From: an uncultured Gammaproteobacteria bacterium
Lineage (GTDB): Bacteria; Pseudomonadota; Gammaproteobacteria; Ga0077536
DNA: 64,000 nt
Reading direction: 5' to 3'
NCBI GenBank assembly: GCA_938082545.1
Contig: CALKCL010000016.1
Coordinates: 25,519-89,518 of the forward strand
Both the position numbers and the translations under genes were made by a program. Positions 47,080-56,096 of the stretch are shown here, in pieces; within the stretch, counting starts at the first letter, position 1; every line of letters starts with the position of its first letter. The notes beneath the pieces were generated by a model. It ran no database searches and was not told the origin of the DNA. It worked only from the letters and a program-made list of their open reading frames with translations.

Positions 47080-48081
47080 ATGAAACAGCGTACGGTTTTG
47101 GTTATTGGTGCAGGAGCCTGGGGTACAGCTTTAGCTTCAGTGTTTGCTCGGGCGGGCAATAGAACCTTACTCTGGGACCGAAAACAGGCTGTTCTTGAAC
47201 ATATCCAAAAGCATAGATGTCATCCGGTATTTTCGCCTGATGTCCTTCTTCATGAAGGTATTTCTGCCTGTATAGATCTGAAGTTAGCCCCTGTGCTTGA
47301 TTGCGTTGTTTTTGTCGTTCCTTTTCAGAAATTTCGTCACGCGCTACAGCAATTCCGTTACAGCGGAATTGCTGCTAAAAGTATAGTGTGCGCGAGTAAA
47401 GGGCTAGAGCTTGTTACTAGCGCGTTAGCCCACCAAATAGTTGTTGAAGAATTTGGGGCAGAAGTGCCTTTTTCCCAAATTTCGGGACCTAATTTCGCTA
47501 GCGAGGTAATCAATTGTTGTCCTGCTGCGATTTCTGTCGCATCGTCTAATCGTGCTCTAAGAGAATCGCTAGTGAGAATGATGCATAGTACACATTTCCG
47601 GCCCTACCTTACCGACGACGTTGTAGGTGTTGAGCTCGGGGGAGCTTTGAAGAATGTTATGGCTATAGCTGCTGGAATTTCTGATGGTTTGGATTTAGGC
47701 AGTAATGCACGTGCGGCACTAATGACGAGAGGGCTCGGGGAGATTGCTCGTCTTGGGGAAGCATTAGGTGCGAATCGAAATACTTTTATGGGGCTTTCTG
47801 GTATGGGAGATTTGGTGCTCACTTGTACTGACGATCAGTCTCGAAATAGAAGATTCGGTCTTGCATTAGCCCGATTGGGTAGTACTAATTTGGCTGAGTC
47901 TGAGGTTGGTGCTCTGGTCGAGGGAGTTGCTAGTGCGAAAGCTGTCTCAGAAATGGCAGACCGACTGGATATTTCTATGCCCATATCTTCAGAAATCTGG
48001 GCAATAATCTCTGGTGCGAAGTCTGCTCATGCGGCTTTAGAAACTCTTTTGTCAAGAGCTCCCTTTGCTGAGTGGACTTGA
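47080..48081 (+). CDS. gpsA: Glycerol-3-phosphate dehydrogenase [NAD(P)+]
   Basis: GpsA reduces dihydroxyacetone phosphate to glycerol-3-phosphate for phospholipid synthesis. The 333 residues start with the Rossmann motif 'VLVIGAGAWGTALASVFARA' at about residues 5-24. The catalytic Lys and substrate region read 'VGVELGGALKNVMAIAAGIS' near residue 190, followed by 'FMGLSGMGDLVLTCT'. It follows the rhodanese gene by 40 bases and is convergent with trmL, a conserved pairing. Confidence 0.97.
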   Translation: MKQRTVLVIGAGAWGTALASVFARAGNRTLLWDRKQAVLEHIQKHRCHPVFSPDVLLHEGISACIDLKLAPVLDCVVFVVPFQKFRHALQQFRYSGIAAKSIVCASKGLELVTSALAHQIVVEEFGAEVPFSQISGPNFASEVINCCPAAISVASSNRALRESLVRMMHSTHFRPYLTDDVVGVELGGALKNVMAIAAGISDGLDLGSNARAALMTRGLGEIARLGEALGANRNTFMGLSGMGDLVLTCTDDQSRNRRFGLALARLGSTNLAESEVGALVEGVASAKAVSEMADRLDISMPISSEIWAIISGAKSAHAALETLLSRAPFAEWT

Positions 48082-48101
48082 TCTTAAGAGCAAAATAATA
48101 G

Positions 48102-48569
48102 CTATCCCTTGGACCCTAGGAAGGCATTTTGTCTCCATGCCTCGTAAACGGCTATAGCGACCGCGTTAGATAAGTTCAAGCTTCGACTCTCCGGAGCCAT
48201 AGGCAATCTTAAGATGTTATGGTTTAGGACCTTGTCTAGAACATTCCCGGGTAATCCTCTAGTTTCTGGTCCAAATAATAAAATACTTTCGGAAGTGAAT
48301 GAGGTGTTATGCGCAACAACACTTCCTCGCGTGGAAAAAGCAAATACCTGGGAAATATCTCGGATTGTAATGAATTTTTCGAAAGAGTCATGGACTAAAA
48401 CGTCAGCATACTCTTGATAATCCAATCCTGCTCTTTTTAGCCTCGTATTGTCGAGTCTAAAGCCTAATGGGCGTATCAGATGAAGGCGACAACCAGTGTT
48501 TGCGCATAAACGAATTATATTTCCTGTGTTAGGTGGGATTTCTGGTTCGTAGAGAACTATCTCAAACAA
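48102..48569 (-). CDS. trmL: tRNA (cytidine(34)/uridine(34)-2'-O)-methyltransferase TrmL
   Basis: TrmL 2'-O-methylates the wobble base of two tRNA-Leu isoacceptors. The 155-residue SPOUT protein is a minimal knot domain. It shows 'VLYEPEIPPNTGNIIRLCAN' at the N-terminus, 'LLFGPETRGLPGNVLDK' in the middle, and 'LPMAPESRSLNLSNAVAIAV' at the end. All three SPOUT motifs are intact. It is convergent with gpsA and divergent from the dihydroorotate dehydrogenase gene, with about 31 bases between the two starts. Confidence 0.95.
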   Translation of the reverse strand: MFEIVLYEPEIPPNTGNIIRLCANTGCRLHLIRPLGFRLDNTRLKRAGLDYQEYADVLVHDSFEKFITIRDISQVFAFSTRGSVVAHNTSFTSESILLFGPETRGLPGNVLDKVLNHNILRLPMAPESRSLNLSNAVAIAVYEAWRQNAFLGSKG

Positions 48570-48600
48570 GTTATAATGCTTCCAAGTTAGAGGGTCAGAG

Positions 48601-49557
48601 GTGCAAAAGGTGCAAAAAATTAAACGTGACGCTAGATTGACAGTCGAATTTTGCGGCCTTCATTTCGTAAATCCGCTAGTGTTGCTATCCGGCTGTGTTG
48701 GCTTCGGTGAAGAGTATACACGTGTTGAAGGATTTTCTAACGAGGATGCGGGTGCTGTGTGTTTAAAAGGGACAACCTTAGAACCTCGGTTGGGCAATAA
48801 AGCTCAAAGAATTTTTGAAACTCCGGGAGGAATGCTAAATGCAATTGGTCTGCAAAACCCTGGCGCTAGAGCAGTAGTAGATAAAATACTTCCTCTTTTA
48901 GACTTCAACGAGACACACTTCATTGCTAATGTCTGTGGATCTACTATTGAAGAGTACGCCGCGGTAGCGAGAATCTTTGATCAGTCTCCGGTGAGTGCGC
49001 TAGAGATAAATATCTCCTGTCCTAATGTCAAAGAGGGCGGTGTCGCATTTGGTAACGATCCAGACATGTCTGCAAGAGTGGTGGCCGCTTGCCGCCGAGA
49101 ATCTTCTAAACCGATAATCACCAAGTTATCCCCTAATCAAACGAACATAGCCGAAAACGCTAGGCTGTGTATTGAAGCTGGTAGCGATGGCTTGGCCGTT
49201 ATTAACACTGCCATGGGGATGGCGATTGATGCTGAAAAAAGAAAACCCGTAATTGCTAATAACCGAGCAGGACTTTCTGGACCGGCAATTAAGCCACTTG
49301 CGTTGCTTAAAGTCCACGAGGTATACCAGGTTTCTAAAAAGCACGATGTTCCAATAATTGGCCAAGGAGGAGTTATTTCAGCTGTTGATGTTATTGAATT
49401 TCTAATAGCTGGCGCGACATGTGTGGGGCTAGGCACTGGATTATTTTATGATCCGCTCGTTTGTGAGAAAATAAATAAGGGAGTTTCATCCTACTTAGAC
49501 AGACACAGGCTCGAGCAGGTAAGCGACCTTACAGGATCTTTAATCTTGAACACGTAA
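48601..49557 (+). CDS. pyrD: Class 1B-type dihydroorotate dehydrogenase, catalytic subunit
   Basis: PyrD oxidises dihydroorotate to orotate in pyrimidine synthesis. The 318-residue FMN TIM-barrel reads 'ALEINISCPNVKEGGVAFGN' around the catalytic base. A cysteine at that place and 'VKxGG' after it are marks of the class 1B form; the class 2 membrane enzyme usual in gammaproteobacteria has serine and an N-terminal quinone-binding extension, both missing here. 'GQGGVISAVDVIEFLIAGA' and 'GLGTGLFYDPLVCEKI' bind FMN phosphate and close the fold. Class 1B needs PyrK, which is not encoded nearby. Start GTG at 48601; GTG 48610 is an alternative. Confidence 0.9.
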   Translation: MQKVQKIKRDARLTVEFCGLHFVNPLVLLSGCVGFGEEYTRVEGFSNEDAGAVCLKGTTLEPRLGNKAQRIFETPGGMLNAIGLQNPGARAVVDKILPLLDFNETHFIANVCGSTIEEYAAVARIFDQSPVSALEINISCPNVKEGGVAFGNDPDMSARVVAACRRESSKPIITKLSPNQTNIAENARLCIEAGSDGLAVINTAMGMAIDAEKRKPVIANNRAGLSGPAIKPLALLKVHEVYQVSKKHDVPIIGQGGVISAVDVIEFLIAGATCVGLGTGLFYDPLVCEKINKGVSSYLDRHRLEQVSDLTGSLILNT

Positions 49558-49604
49558 AATTATTCACTGTTTATTGTTTAACGAATCAACCGCCTAATGT
49601 TAGT

Positions 49605-51059
49605 TTATGTTTTCCAAAAAGACGGGGTTAATATTACAAGCAATGTAAAGATTTCGAGTCGGCCTAGCAACATTGCAAGACACAATAAAGACTTTGCTGC
49701 TGCAGAGATATTCCCGTAGTGCTCGCTGACTGTACCGAGACCAGGACCAAGGTTGTTGAGACATGCCGCAACTGCTGAAAATGCGGTAATTTGATCTAGC
49801 CCTGTTACCATTAGTGCCAGCATTAAGAGTAAGAACACTGCCACATAAGCTGCAAAAAAACCCCATACTGCTTCGATGACGCGATTACTTACTGCTTTAT
49901 TCCCCATCGTGATATTCAAAATCGCATTTGGGTGAATTAATCGACGTATTTCTCGCACACCTTGCTTATAGAGGAGTAAACATCGAACGACTTTAATCCC
50001 ACCACCAGTTGATCCAGCACATCCCCCAGCAAAGCTTAATAAAATAAGGATGACAGGGAGGAAGGCAGGCCATGCCTGAAAATCCTCTGTACTGAAGCCA
50101 GCGGTAGTTCCCATAGAAATGGCTTGAAAAAGACTAGCTCTTAATGAGGTTACAATCTCCCCAGATAATACATTGTTTAACATGAGGCCTAGAAAACATA
50201 TCAGGAAGACAGATAAGAGCAGTGCTAGATACATTAAAAATTCAGAATCTTCAAAGTAGTGTTTTAAACTTTTACTACGCCAAGCTAAAAAATGCAGTGA
50301 AAAATTAACGCCAGCGAGAAACATAAACACTATTGTGACCGCCTCAATCTGCCAACTATTAAAGTAGCCAATGCTTTGATCATGGGTGGAAAACCCCCCA
50401 ATTGCCACGGTTGAAAAGCTATGACAAACTGCATCAAAAAATGACATACCTGAGATATAAAACCCTATTGTGCAAAAAATAGTTAGAGCCAGATATATGT
50501 ACCACAACATTTTTGCAGTTTCAGTAATTCTCGGAGTAAGCTTTGCATCTTTCATCGGACCTGGAGTCTCAGCGCGATAAAGTTGCATTCCCCCTATACC
50601 CAGCATAGGCAACACTGCAACAGCCAGAACAATAATGCCCATGCCCCCTAGCCATTGCAGTAATTGTCGATAAAAAAGCAGTGATACAGGAAGGTCCTCT
50701 AAGCCAGTCAGGACTGTCGCCCCCGTAGTTGTTAAACCCGACATTGACTCGAAAATGGCGTCTATTACTGTCATTTTTGGGTCGTCAACAACTATGAAAG
50801 GGATCGCACCACTAAAGCTCAGTACTAGCCAGAACAAAACTACTACAAGGAACCCGTCTCTGAGCTTAAGTTCCCCTTTAAATTTTCTAACTGGGAGCCA
50901 CAAAAAGAGTCCGAGGAATAGTGTGACGAAAATAGCGCTAACGAACGCATATTCAATTCCATCGGCCATAGTAATGGACATAACCAGCGGTGGAATAAGC
51001 GTTAAACTAAAAAGCGCTAACAATAAGCCGAGAATTTTCTGAATGACTTTAAAACGCAT
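49605..51059 (-). CDS. trkH: Trk system potassium uptake protein TrkH
   Basis: TrkH is the membrane channel subunit of the Trk K+ uptake system. The 484-residue protein has many hydrophobic segments and four P-loop-like repeats with glycines in the selectivity filter, for example 'SMSGLTTTGATVLTGLEDLP' and 'SMGTTAGFSTEDFQAWPAFL', then 'LLSFAGGCAGSTGGGIKVVR'. It lies 10 bases downstream of trkA on the minus strand, so the two subunits share a transcript, the last part of the def-to-trkH block. It ends near the pyrD end in a convergent layout. Confidence 0.95.
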   Translation of the reverse strand: MRFKVIQKILGLLLALFSLTLIPPLVMSITMADGIEYAFVSAIFVTLFLGLFLWLPVRKFKGELKLRDGFLVVVLFWLVLSFSGAIPFIVVDDPKMTVIDAIFESMSGLTTTGATVLTGLEDLPVSLLFYRQLLQWLGGMGIIVLAVAVLPMLGIGGMQLYRAETPGPMKDAKLTPRITETAKMLWYIYLALTIFCTIGFYISGMSFFDAVCHSFSTVAIGGFSTHDQSIGYFNSWQIEAVTIVFMFLAGVNFSLHFLAWRSKSLKHYFEDSEFLMYLALLLSVFLICFLGLMLNNVLSGEIVTSLRASLFQAISMGTTAGFSTEDFQAWPAFLPVILILLSFAGGCAGSTGGGIKVVRCLLLYKQGVREIRRLIHPNAILNITMGNKAVSNRVIEAVWGFFAAYVAVFLLLMLALMVTGLDQITAFSAVAACLNNLGPGLGTVSEHYGNISAAAKSLLCLAMLLGRLEIFTLLVILTPSFWKT

Positions 51060-51069
51060 TTTAAAACAC

Positions 51070-52443
51070 TTAGCTTAGAGTAAGGTTAACTTGAAATAGT
51101 TTTTCGACGTCACTTACGTGCCGTTTGTCCGTGACGACAAGAATTACATGGTCATCCTCTACAATCAGTGTGTCATGATGAACAACGATTACTTCTTCTT
51201 TGCGAACTATAGCGCCAATGACAACGCCGGGGGGTAGTTTCAGGTCATCTATTTTTCGACCCACCACTTTACTTTGTCTTGCATTTCCATGGGCGATTGC
51301 CTCCATTGCCTCCGCAGCACCTCCCCGAAGCGAATGCACCTTTACCACATCGCCACGCCTTACATGAGCTAATATGCTTCCAATGGTGGCTTGTTGTGGA
51401 GATATTGCAATATCTATTATGTCACGTTGAACAAGGTCTACATATGCAGCCCGGTTAATTAAAGCCATTACTGTTTTAGCGTCTAGTCTCTTGGCTAGCA
51501 TTGAAGAAATAATATTTGCTTCATCGGCATTAGTGAGGGCGCAGAAAACATCTGTGTTTTCGATGTTTTCTTCTCTGAGAAGATCCTCGTCCGCAGCATC
51601 ACCAAGTAACACAATAGCTCGCTTGAAACTTTGGGAAATTTTGTGCGCTCGCGCAGAATTACTTTCTATAATTTTTATATTACATGTATCTTCAAGAGCT
51701 TTAGCGAGCCTTAGCCCTATATTTCCACCACCGGCAATAATGACATTTCTATTAGGACCATCAATCTTCCTGAACTCACTCATGACAGCCCGAATATTTT
51801 TTTGTGCTGCGATAAAAAAGACATCGTCTCCTGCCTCAATTACGGTCTCTCCGGTAGGGATAATTACATCATTCCGCCTGAATATGGCTGTGACTCTTGT
51901 TTCGACATCATTTAATTGTTCCGGGAGCTCAGCTAGTCTATGTCCGACTAATGGTCCTCCATAAAATGCCCTTGCTGCGACAAGCTGGACTTTTCCGTTA
52001 GCAAAATCAACTACTTGAATAGATCCTGGAAATTCTATGAGGTTCTTAATATAGTCTGTGACTTCTTGCTCCGGACTAATAATAACGTCGATAGGAAACG
52101 ATTCAGCATCAAATAGCTGCTTTTTCTTCTGGTATTGATTTTCTCTGATTCGTGCAATTTTTGTCGGGGTTTGAAAAAGCGTATAAGCGACTTGGCATGC
52201 CACCATATTTATTTCATCACTATTTGTAATGGCAATTATCATATCCGCATCTTGCGCGCCAGCTTTCAAGAGCACGTCAGGGTACGCTGCATGCCCCACC
52301 ACTGTCCTAAGGTCACACCTATCTTGCAAATGATGCAGTGTGCTGGGGTTTAAATCTACTACAGTAATATCGTTCGGTTCACTGCATAAATTAGCTGCCA
52401 ATGATGCACCGACTTGTCCCGCTCCTAATATAATAATTTTCAC
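51070..52443 (-). CDS. trkA: Trk system potassium uptake protein TrkA
   Basis: TrkA is the NAD/NADH- and nucleotide-binding gating ring of TrkH. The 457 residues contain two RCK repeats, each a Rossmann (TrkA-N) plus TrkA-C domain: 'MKIIILGAGQVGASLAANLC' at the N-terminus and 'RNVIIAGGGNIGLRLAKALE' near residue 232. TrkA-C parts include 'VTAIFRRNDVIIPTGETVIE' and 'IGAIVRKEEVIVVHHDTLIV'. It follows ntrX by 6 bases; def-fmt-rsmB-DUF4390-ntrY-ntrX-trkA-trkH is a conserved gammaproteobacterial order. Confidence 0.96.
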   Translation of the reverse strand: MKIIILGAGQVGASLAANLCSEPNDITVVDLNPSTLHHLQDRCDLRTVVGHAAYPDVLLKAGAQDADMIIAITNSDEINMVACQVAYTLFQTPTKIARIRENQYQKKKQLFDAESFPIDVIISPEQEVTDYIKNLIEFPGSIQVVDFANGKVQLVAARAFYGGPLVGHRLAELPEQLNDVETRVTAIFRRNDVIIPTGETVIEAGDDVFFIAAQKNIRAVMSEFRKIDGPNRNVIIAGGGNIGLRLAKALEDTCNIKIIESNSARAHKISQSFKRAIVLLGDAADEDLLREENIENTDVFCALTNADEANIISSMLAKRLDAKTVMALINRAAYVDLVQRDIIDIAISPQQATIGSILAHVRRGDVVKVHSLRGGAAEAMEAIAHGNARQSKVVGRKIDDLKLPPGVVIGAIVRKEEVIVVHHDTLIVEDDHVILVVTDKRHVSDVEKLFQVNLTLS

Positions 52444-52449
52444 AATTTT

Positions 52450-53820
52450 TTAGTAGTTGTCTTTTAGTTGTTTCGGATCTATGCCTAGACTTCTGAGTTT
52501 TCTATATAGATGAGTTCTTTCAATCCCAATTTGTGCAGATACCCTGCTGACACTCCCATTAAATATCTGCATTTGATGCTCTATATAAGCTTTTTCAAAC
52601 TGTTCCCTGGCCTCGCGCAAGGGCAAGTTGAAGCCCATGTCGAGCTGATTTGTTCTGCTATCGGCTTGGTGGTTGATTATAGGTGTAATCTCTTTTAATT
52701 CTACATGGTTATGGCTTCCTAAAATTAGAATGCGCTGTATGAGATTTCGTAATTCACGGATGTTTCCTGGCCAGGAGTAAAGTTTAAATTTCTGTCTAAT
52801 TTCACTAGAGAACTCCCGCAAAGGTAAATTTTCACTAGACGCAAACTGCTTCAGAAAATAGTCAAGCAGTTCTTCAATGTCTTCGCTTCTTTCTTTTAGA
52901 GATGGAACTTTCAGCGGCAGCACATTCAAATGGTAGAATAAATCCTCCCTAAAGCGGCCTTCCTCTATTAAAGGTTTCAGATCATGTCTAGAACTCGACA
53001 TAAGGCGGACGTCTATTCGAACATTTTTTTGCCCCCCTGGTCTTATGAACTCTTGATTTTCCAGTGCTTTTAAAAGCCTAGCTTGAGTGCCTAAGTCCAT
53101 GTCGGCAATTTCTTTCAGAAAAACAGTGCCGCCATTAGCGAGCTCTAGAGCACCAAACCGCAGCTTTTCTCCTTTTTCAAAGCCAAACAGCTCCTCTTCA
53201 GGGTTGTCCCGCGTCATAGCGGAAACATTGACTTCTACAAAGCGCCCTTGTGAGCGCAGGCTGTTGTGGTGAATAAAACGTGCCAAGGTCTCTTTACCAG
53301 TTCCGGAAGCTCCGCTTATAAAAACGCTCGTCTTATGGTCTGCTATCTTCAGTGCAGCTTTAAGAAGCAAAGACATAATCTCACTTGAGCCAACTGGCGC
53401 CGCTACTTTTCCTGATCTTTTTTCAAAACTCAAATTCTCAGATTTGAGACGATCCACTTCGAGAGCATTTTCTACGGTAAGAATTATTTTTGCTATAGAG
53501 AGTGGCTTTTCTACGAAGTCATAGGCCCCCAGACGGGTAGCTTCTATTGCTGTATCTACCGTTCCGTGACCTGACATCATTACCACTGGTGGCAGAACTC
53601 CTTGGTCTGATGACCATTCTTTGAGAAGGCTGATCCCATCGGTGTCTGGCATCCATATATCTAAAAGGATAAGATCCGGTCTTCTTTGTCTTCTTAGTTT
53701 CCGGGCTTCGGTAGCATTTTCTGCAACCGAAATTTCGTAACCTTCATCCTCCAGTATGTCCTTCAGGAGACTGCGTATATCAGGCTCATCGTCTATAATT
53801 AGTATATAGCTTTTCTTCAT
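52450..53820 (-). CDS. ntrX: NtrX-type response regulator lacking the GAFTGA loop
   Basis: NtrX is the response regulator of the NtrY/NtrX pair. The 456 residues contain a receiver domain (about 1-120) with the phospho-acceptor in 'LILLDIWMPDTDGISLL', an AAA+ domain with Walker A 'ISGASGTGKETLARFIH', and a Fis-type HTH at the end ('VSRVSAQIGIERTHLYRKLR'). The stretch between 'EELFG' and the Walker B strand is 'FEKGEKLRFGALELANGG', so the GAFTGA loop that touches sigma54 is deleted. Walker B reads 'TVFLKEIAD', with Lys in place of Asp. Activation of sigma54 promoters is therefore unlikely. The start overlaps the ntrY stop (ATGA). Confidence 0.93.
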   Translation of the reverse strand: MKKSYILIIDDEPDIRSLLKDILEDEGYEISVAENATEARKLRRQRRPDLILLDIWMPDTDGISLLKEWSSDQGVLPPVVMMSGHGTVDTAIEATRLGAYDFVEKPLSIAKIILTVENALEVDRLKSENLSFEKRSGKVAAPVGSSEIMSLLLKAALKIADHKTSVFISGASGTGKETLARFIHHNSLRSQGRFVEVNVSAMTRDNPEEELFGFEKGEKLRFGALELANGGTVFLKEIADMDLGTQARLLKALENQEFIRPGGQKNVRIDVRLMSSSRHDLKPLIEEGRFREDLFYHLNVLPLKVPSLKERSEDIEELLDYFLKQFASSENLPLREFSSEIRQKFKLYSWPGNIRELRNLIQRILILGSHNHVELKEITPIINHQADSRTNQLDMGFNLPLREAREQFEKAYIEHQMQIFNGSVSRVSAQIGIERTHLYRKLRSLGIDPKQLKDNY

Positions 53821-56096
53821 GTTCGTATGTCACCTAGCGCCGTCGGTGTGTCTCCCATGATATTCGAACTGGGTATACGAACTAACACTATGGCCCCTCG
53901 CTCCTTTTTGTTTCTCAAAGCCACCATGCCATCATGCTCCTCTAGGATCTTTTTGACAATTGCGAGTCCCAGACCGCTCCCTTTACTTTTACTAGTGACA
54001 TATGGGTCAAACACAGTTCCGAGAAGATTTTCAGGTATCCCTGAACCGTGATCTTCTATTTCTATCTCAATATGCTCGTTGTTGAGGTAGTCTACTAGCC
54101 TGATCGAAATGATGATATTACTTTTTATGTCACGGGATGAAGCGTCTAAAGCATTTTTCACAAGATTATTGAATACTTGTCTGATGCGGACGATATTAAC
54201 TTTGATTTTTGGTAAATTTGAATCAATATTATATATGAAGTTAACTGCCGGATGGGTAGAACGGAAGAGCTCAACCACCCCTTTCAACAGTTTTTCGGTG
54301 TCAGTCAAGCTCTTTTGTTTTGTTGTCGAGCTGGCGTAATCAGTGAACGAGTTCACCATAGTCTTCATCGTTTCTACCTGCTGTATTATGGTGTCAGTTA
54401 AACTTCCTAGCAGTTCACCATCTTCCTTCCCAAGTTTTTTGAGATATTTGAGCCTTAGTCGCTCTGTTGCTAACTGAATTGGTGTCAGTGGGTTCTTGAT
54501 TTCATGTGCTAATCGCCTTGCGACCTCAGACCATGCGGCATCTCGTTGTCCTTGGACGATTGCCGTTACGTCTTCTAGCACTATGACATAGCCGCTAATG
54601 GTCCCTTTGGATGTTTTTATAGTTGTTCCTTTACACACCAGTTCTTTTCGTGAGTCCGCGTTAAGAATAGCGACTTGTGCTTGCCAATACTCTTTTCCTT
54701 CCTCTATCAAATAAAGAATCTGTTCTCTAAATGGTTCTAAGTCGCCATTTTCAGAGCATAGAGTCAAGAAGCTTTCACCTTCGCAATTGGATTCTTGTAT
54801 CCCTAAAAGATTTCTCGCAGAGGAATTTAATGTAGTAATAATCTTTTCCGATGTTAGAGCGATAACGCCTGATGATAGTTGGCTTAGTAAAGTGTCTAGA
54901 TACTCGCGTTGGCTCTCGATCTCTTCCCGCGCCTTGGCGATTCGAGCTGTCATAGAATTAAAAGAACTGACTAAAAACCCTATTTCATCGTTACTTTCTA
55001 CGGGGAGATTTTTAGTATAGTCGCCTCGAGCGATGGCAGCAGTTCCTTCAGCAAGGTCCCTTATAGGAGCCGATAGCCTTCTAGCCGAATAGAAAGCAGC
55101 CCACACTGAGGTGACAATGCTGAAAAGCAGTACTAAGGTTAGGGTCATGGCAAAGCTTAGCTTTAACTTTTCTCGTAGATAAGAGAGCTCCATATATTGT
55201 TCATAGGAGGATTCGACACTGTCGGCGAGGATATTTATCCGGTTAGAAAAAGGATAAAGTGCGTGCAACGTATAGTAATCTTGCACATTTTTCGTGATGT
55301 TGGTTTTGACTGCTACTCTAACAGAGAGGTTTCCGTCTCTTATCGGGTCAAGCCCAATATAGCTTTGCCCCTGGCGGACTTGAGCTCTTATAAGCTCGGG
55401 AGGAAGACTGGGTACTAGGTTGCCAGTTGCACTGCTTGAGGCAATAAGTACGCCTTCTCTGTTCAGTAAAATAAGTTCTTCTGCCCGGTTTTCTGATCGC
55501 ATTGTATCCAATTGGGCGGGAGTCGGGGTCAGGTAAGGCTTAGTTGACAGCGATGAATTTTTGAAAGCTTCCAAGTTCAATGGGATAATCTCAGTTGTAA
55601 TCTCACTAAGTTCGTCTGCCATTTTTTCGGTTTGCAGAAGAAGGTGGCGCATTCTTAAATCTAGAGATTCTCTTCCTAGTTCTAGAGAATCAGAAAGCGC
55701 ATCCGAGACTCTTAAATCAAACCAGCTGTCGACCCCCCGGCGCAAAAAATCTAATGAAAAACCATACAATACAGTGACTGGGACGACGGCTAGTATTGTA
55801 AAAATAATTACCATTCTAAGCGTGAGTCGAGCACCAGCTTCCTTTGTGCGTAGCTGTCGGATTAGTACCCATATATTGCGACCGATGATGATCATAAAAG
55901 CTAGGATTCCGAAAGCATTAGAGATTAAGAGAACAGCATAAAGAGCACCAAACTTAGCAGAGTTTTGTATTGCGCCACTCATAAGGACGAGGGAACAAAG
56001 AAGCGAGGCACTTAACAGGGCTACAGAAAAGAGAGAGAGCACTCTGGTGTTCATAAGGTTAGGTTTGTTCGCAGCCATTGACTTGATATATGCCAA
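53817..56096 (-). CDS. ntrY: NtrY-type sensor histidine kinase
   Basis: NtrY is the membrane histidine kinase partner of NtrX. The 759-residue frame shows N-terminal membrane segments (for example 'VLLISNAFGILAFMIIIGRN'), a periplasmic sensor region, and a HAMP linker 'SAPIRDLAEGTAAIARGDYT'. A PAS-like part follows, then the phospho-accepting His in 'VARRLAHEIKNPLTPIQLAT' and the ATPase domain 'IEIEDHGSGIPENLLGTVFD' with 'GSGLGLAIVKKILEEHDG'. The frame opens at TTG 56096; ATG 56078 or ATG 56054 (which overlaps the DUF4390 stop as ATGA) are better start candidates. Confidence 0.94.
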   Translation of the reverse strand: MAYIKSMAANKPNLMNTRVLSLFSVALLSASLLCSLVLMSGAIQNSAKFGALYAVLLISNAFGILAFMIIIGRNIWVLIRQLRTKEAGARLTLRMVIIFTILAVVPVTVLYGFSLDFLRRGVDSWFDLRVSDALSDSLELGRESLDLRMRHLLLQTEKMADELSEITTEIIPLNLEAFKNSSLSTKPYLTPTPAQLDTMRSENRAEELILLNREGVLIASSSATGNLVPSLPPELIRAQVRQGQSYIGLDPIRDGNLSVRVAVKTNITKNVQDYYTLHALYPFSNRINILADSVESSYEQYMELSYLREKLKLSFAMTLTLVLLFSIVTSVWAAFYSARRLSAPIRDLAEGTAAIARGDYTKNLPVESNDEIGFLVSSFNSMTARIAKAREEIESQREYLDTLLSQLSSGVIALTSEKIITTLNSSARNLLGIQESNCEGESFLTLCSENGDLEPFREQILYLIEEGKEYWQAQVAILNADSRKELVCKGTTIKTSKGTISGYVIVLEDVTAIVQGQRDAAWSEVARRLAHEIKNPLTPIQLATERLRLKYLKKLGKEDGELLGSLTDTIIQQVETMKTMVNSFTDYASSTTKQKSLTDTEKLLKGVVELFRSTHPAVNFIYNIDSNLPKIKVNIVRIRQVFNNLVKNALDASSRDIKSNIIISIRLVDYLNNEHIEIEIEDHGSGIPENLLGTVFDPYVTSKSKGSGLGLAIVKKILEEHDGMVALRNKKERGAIVLVRIPSSNIMGDTPTALGDIRT

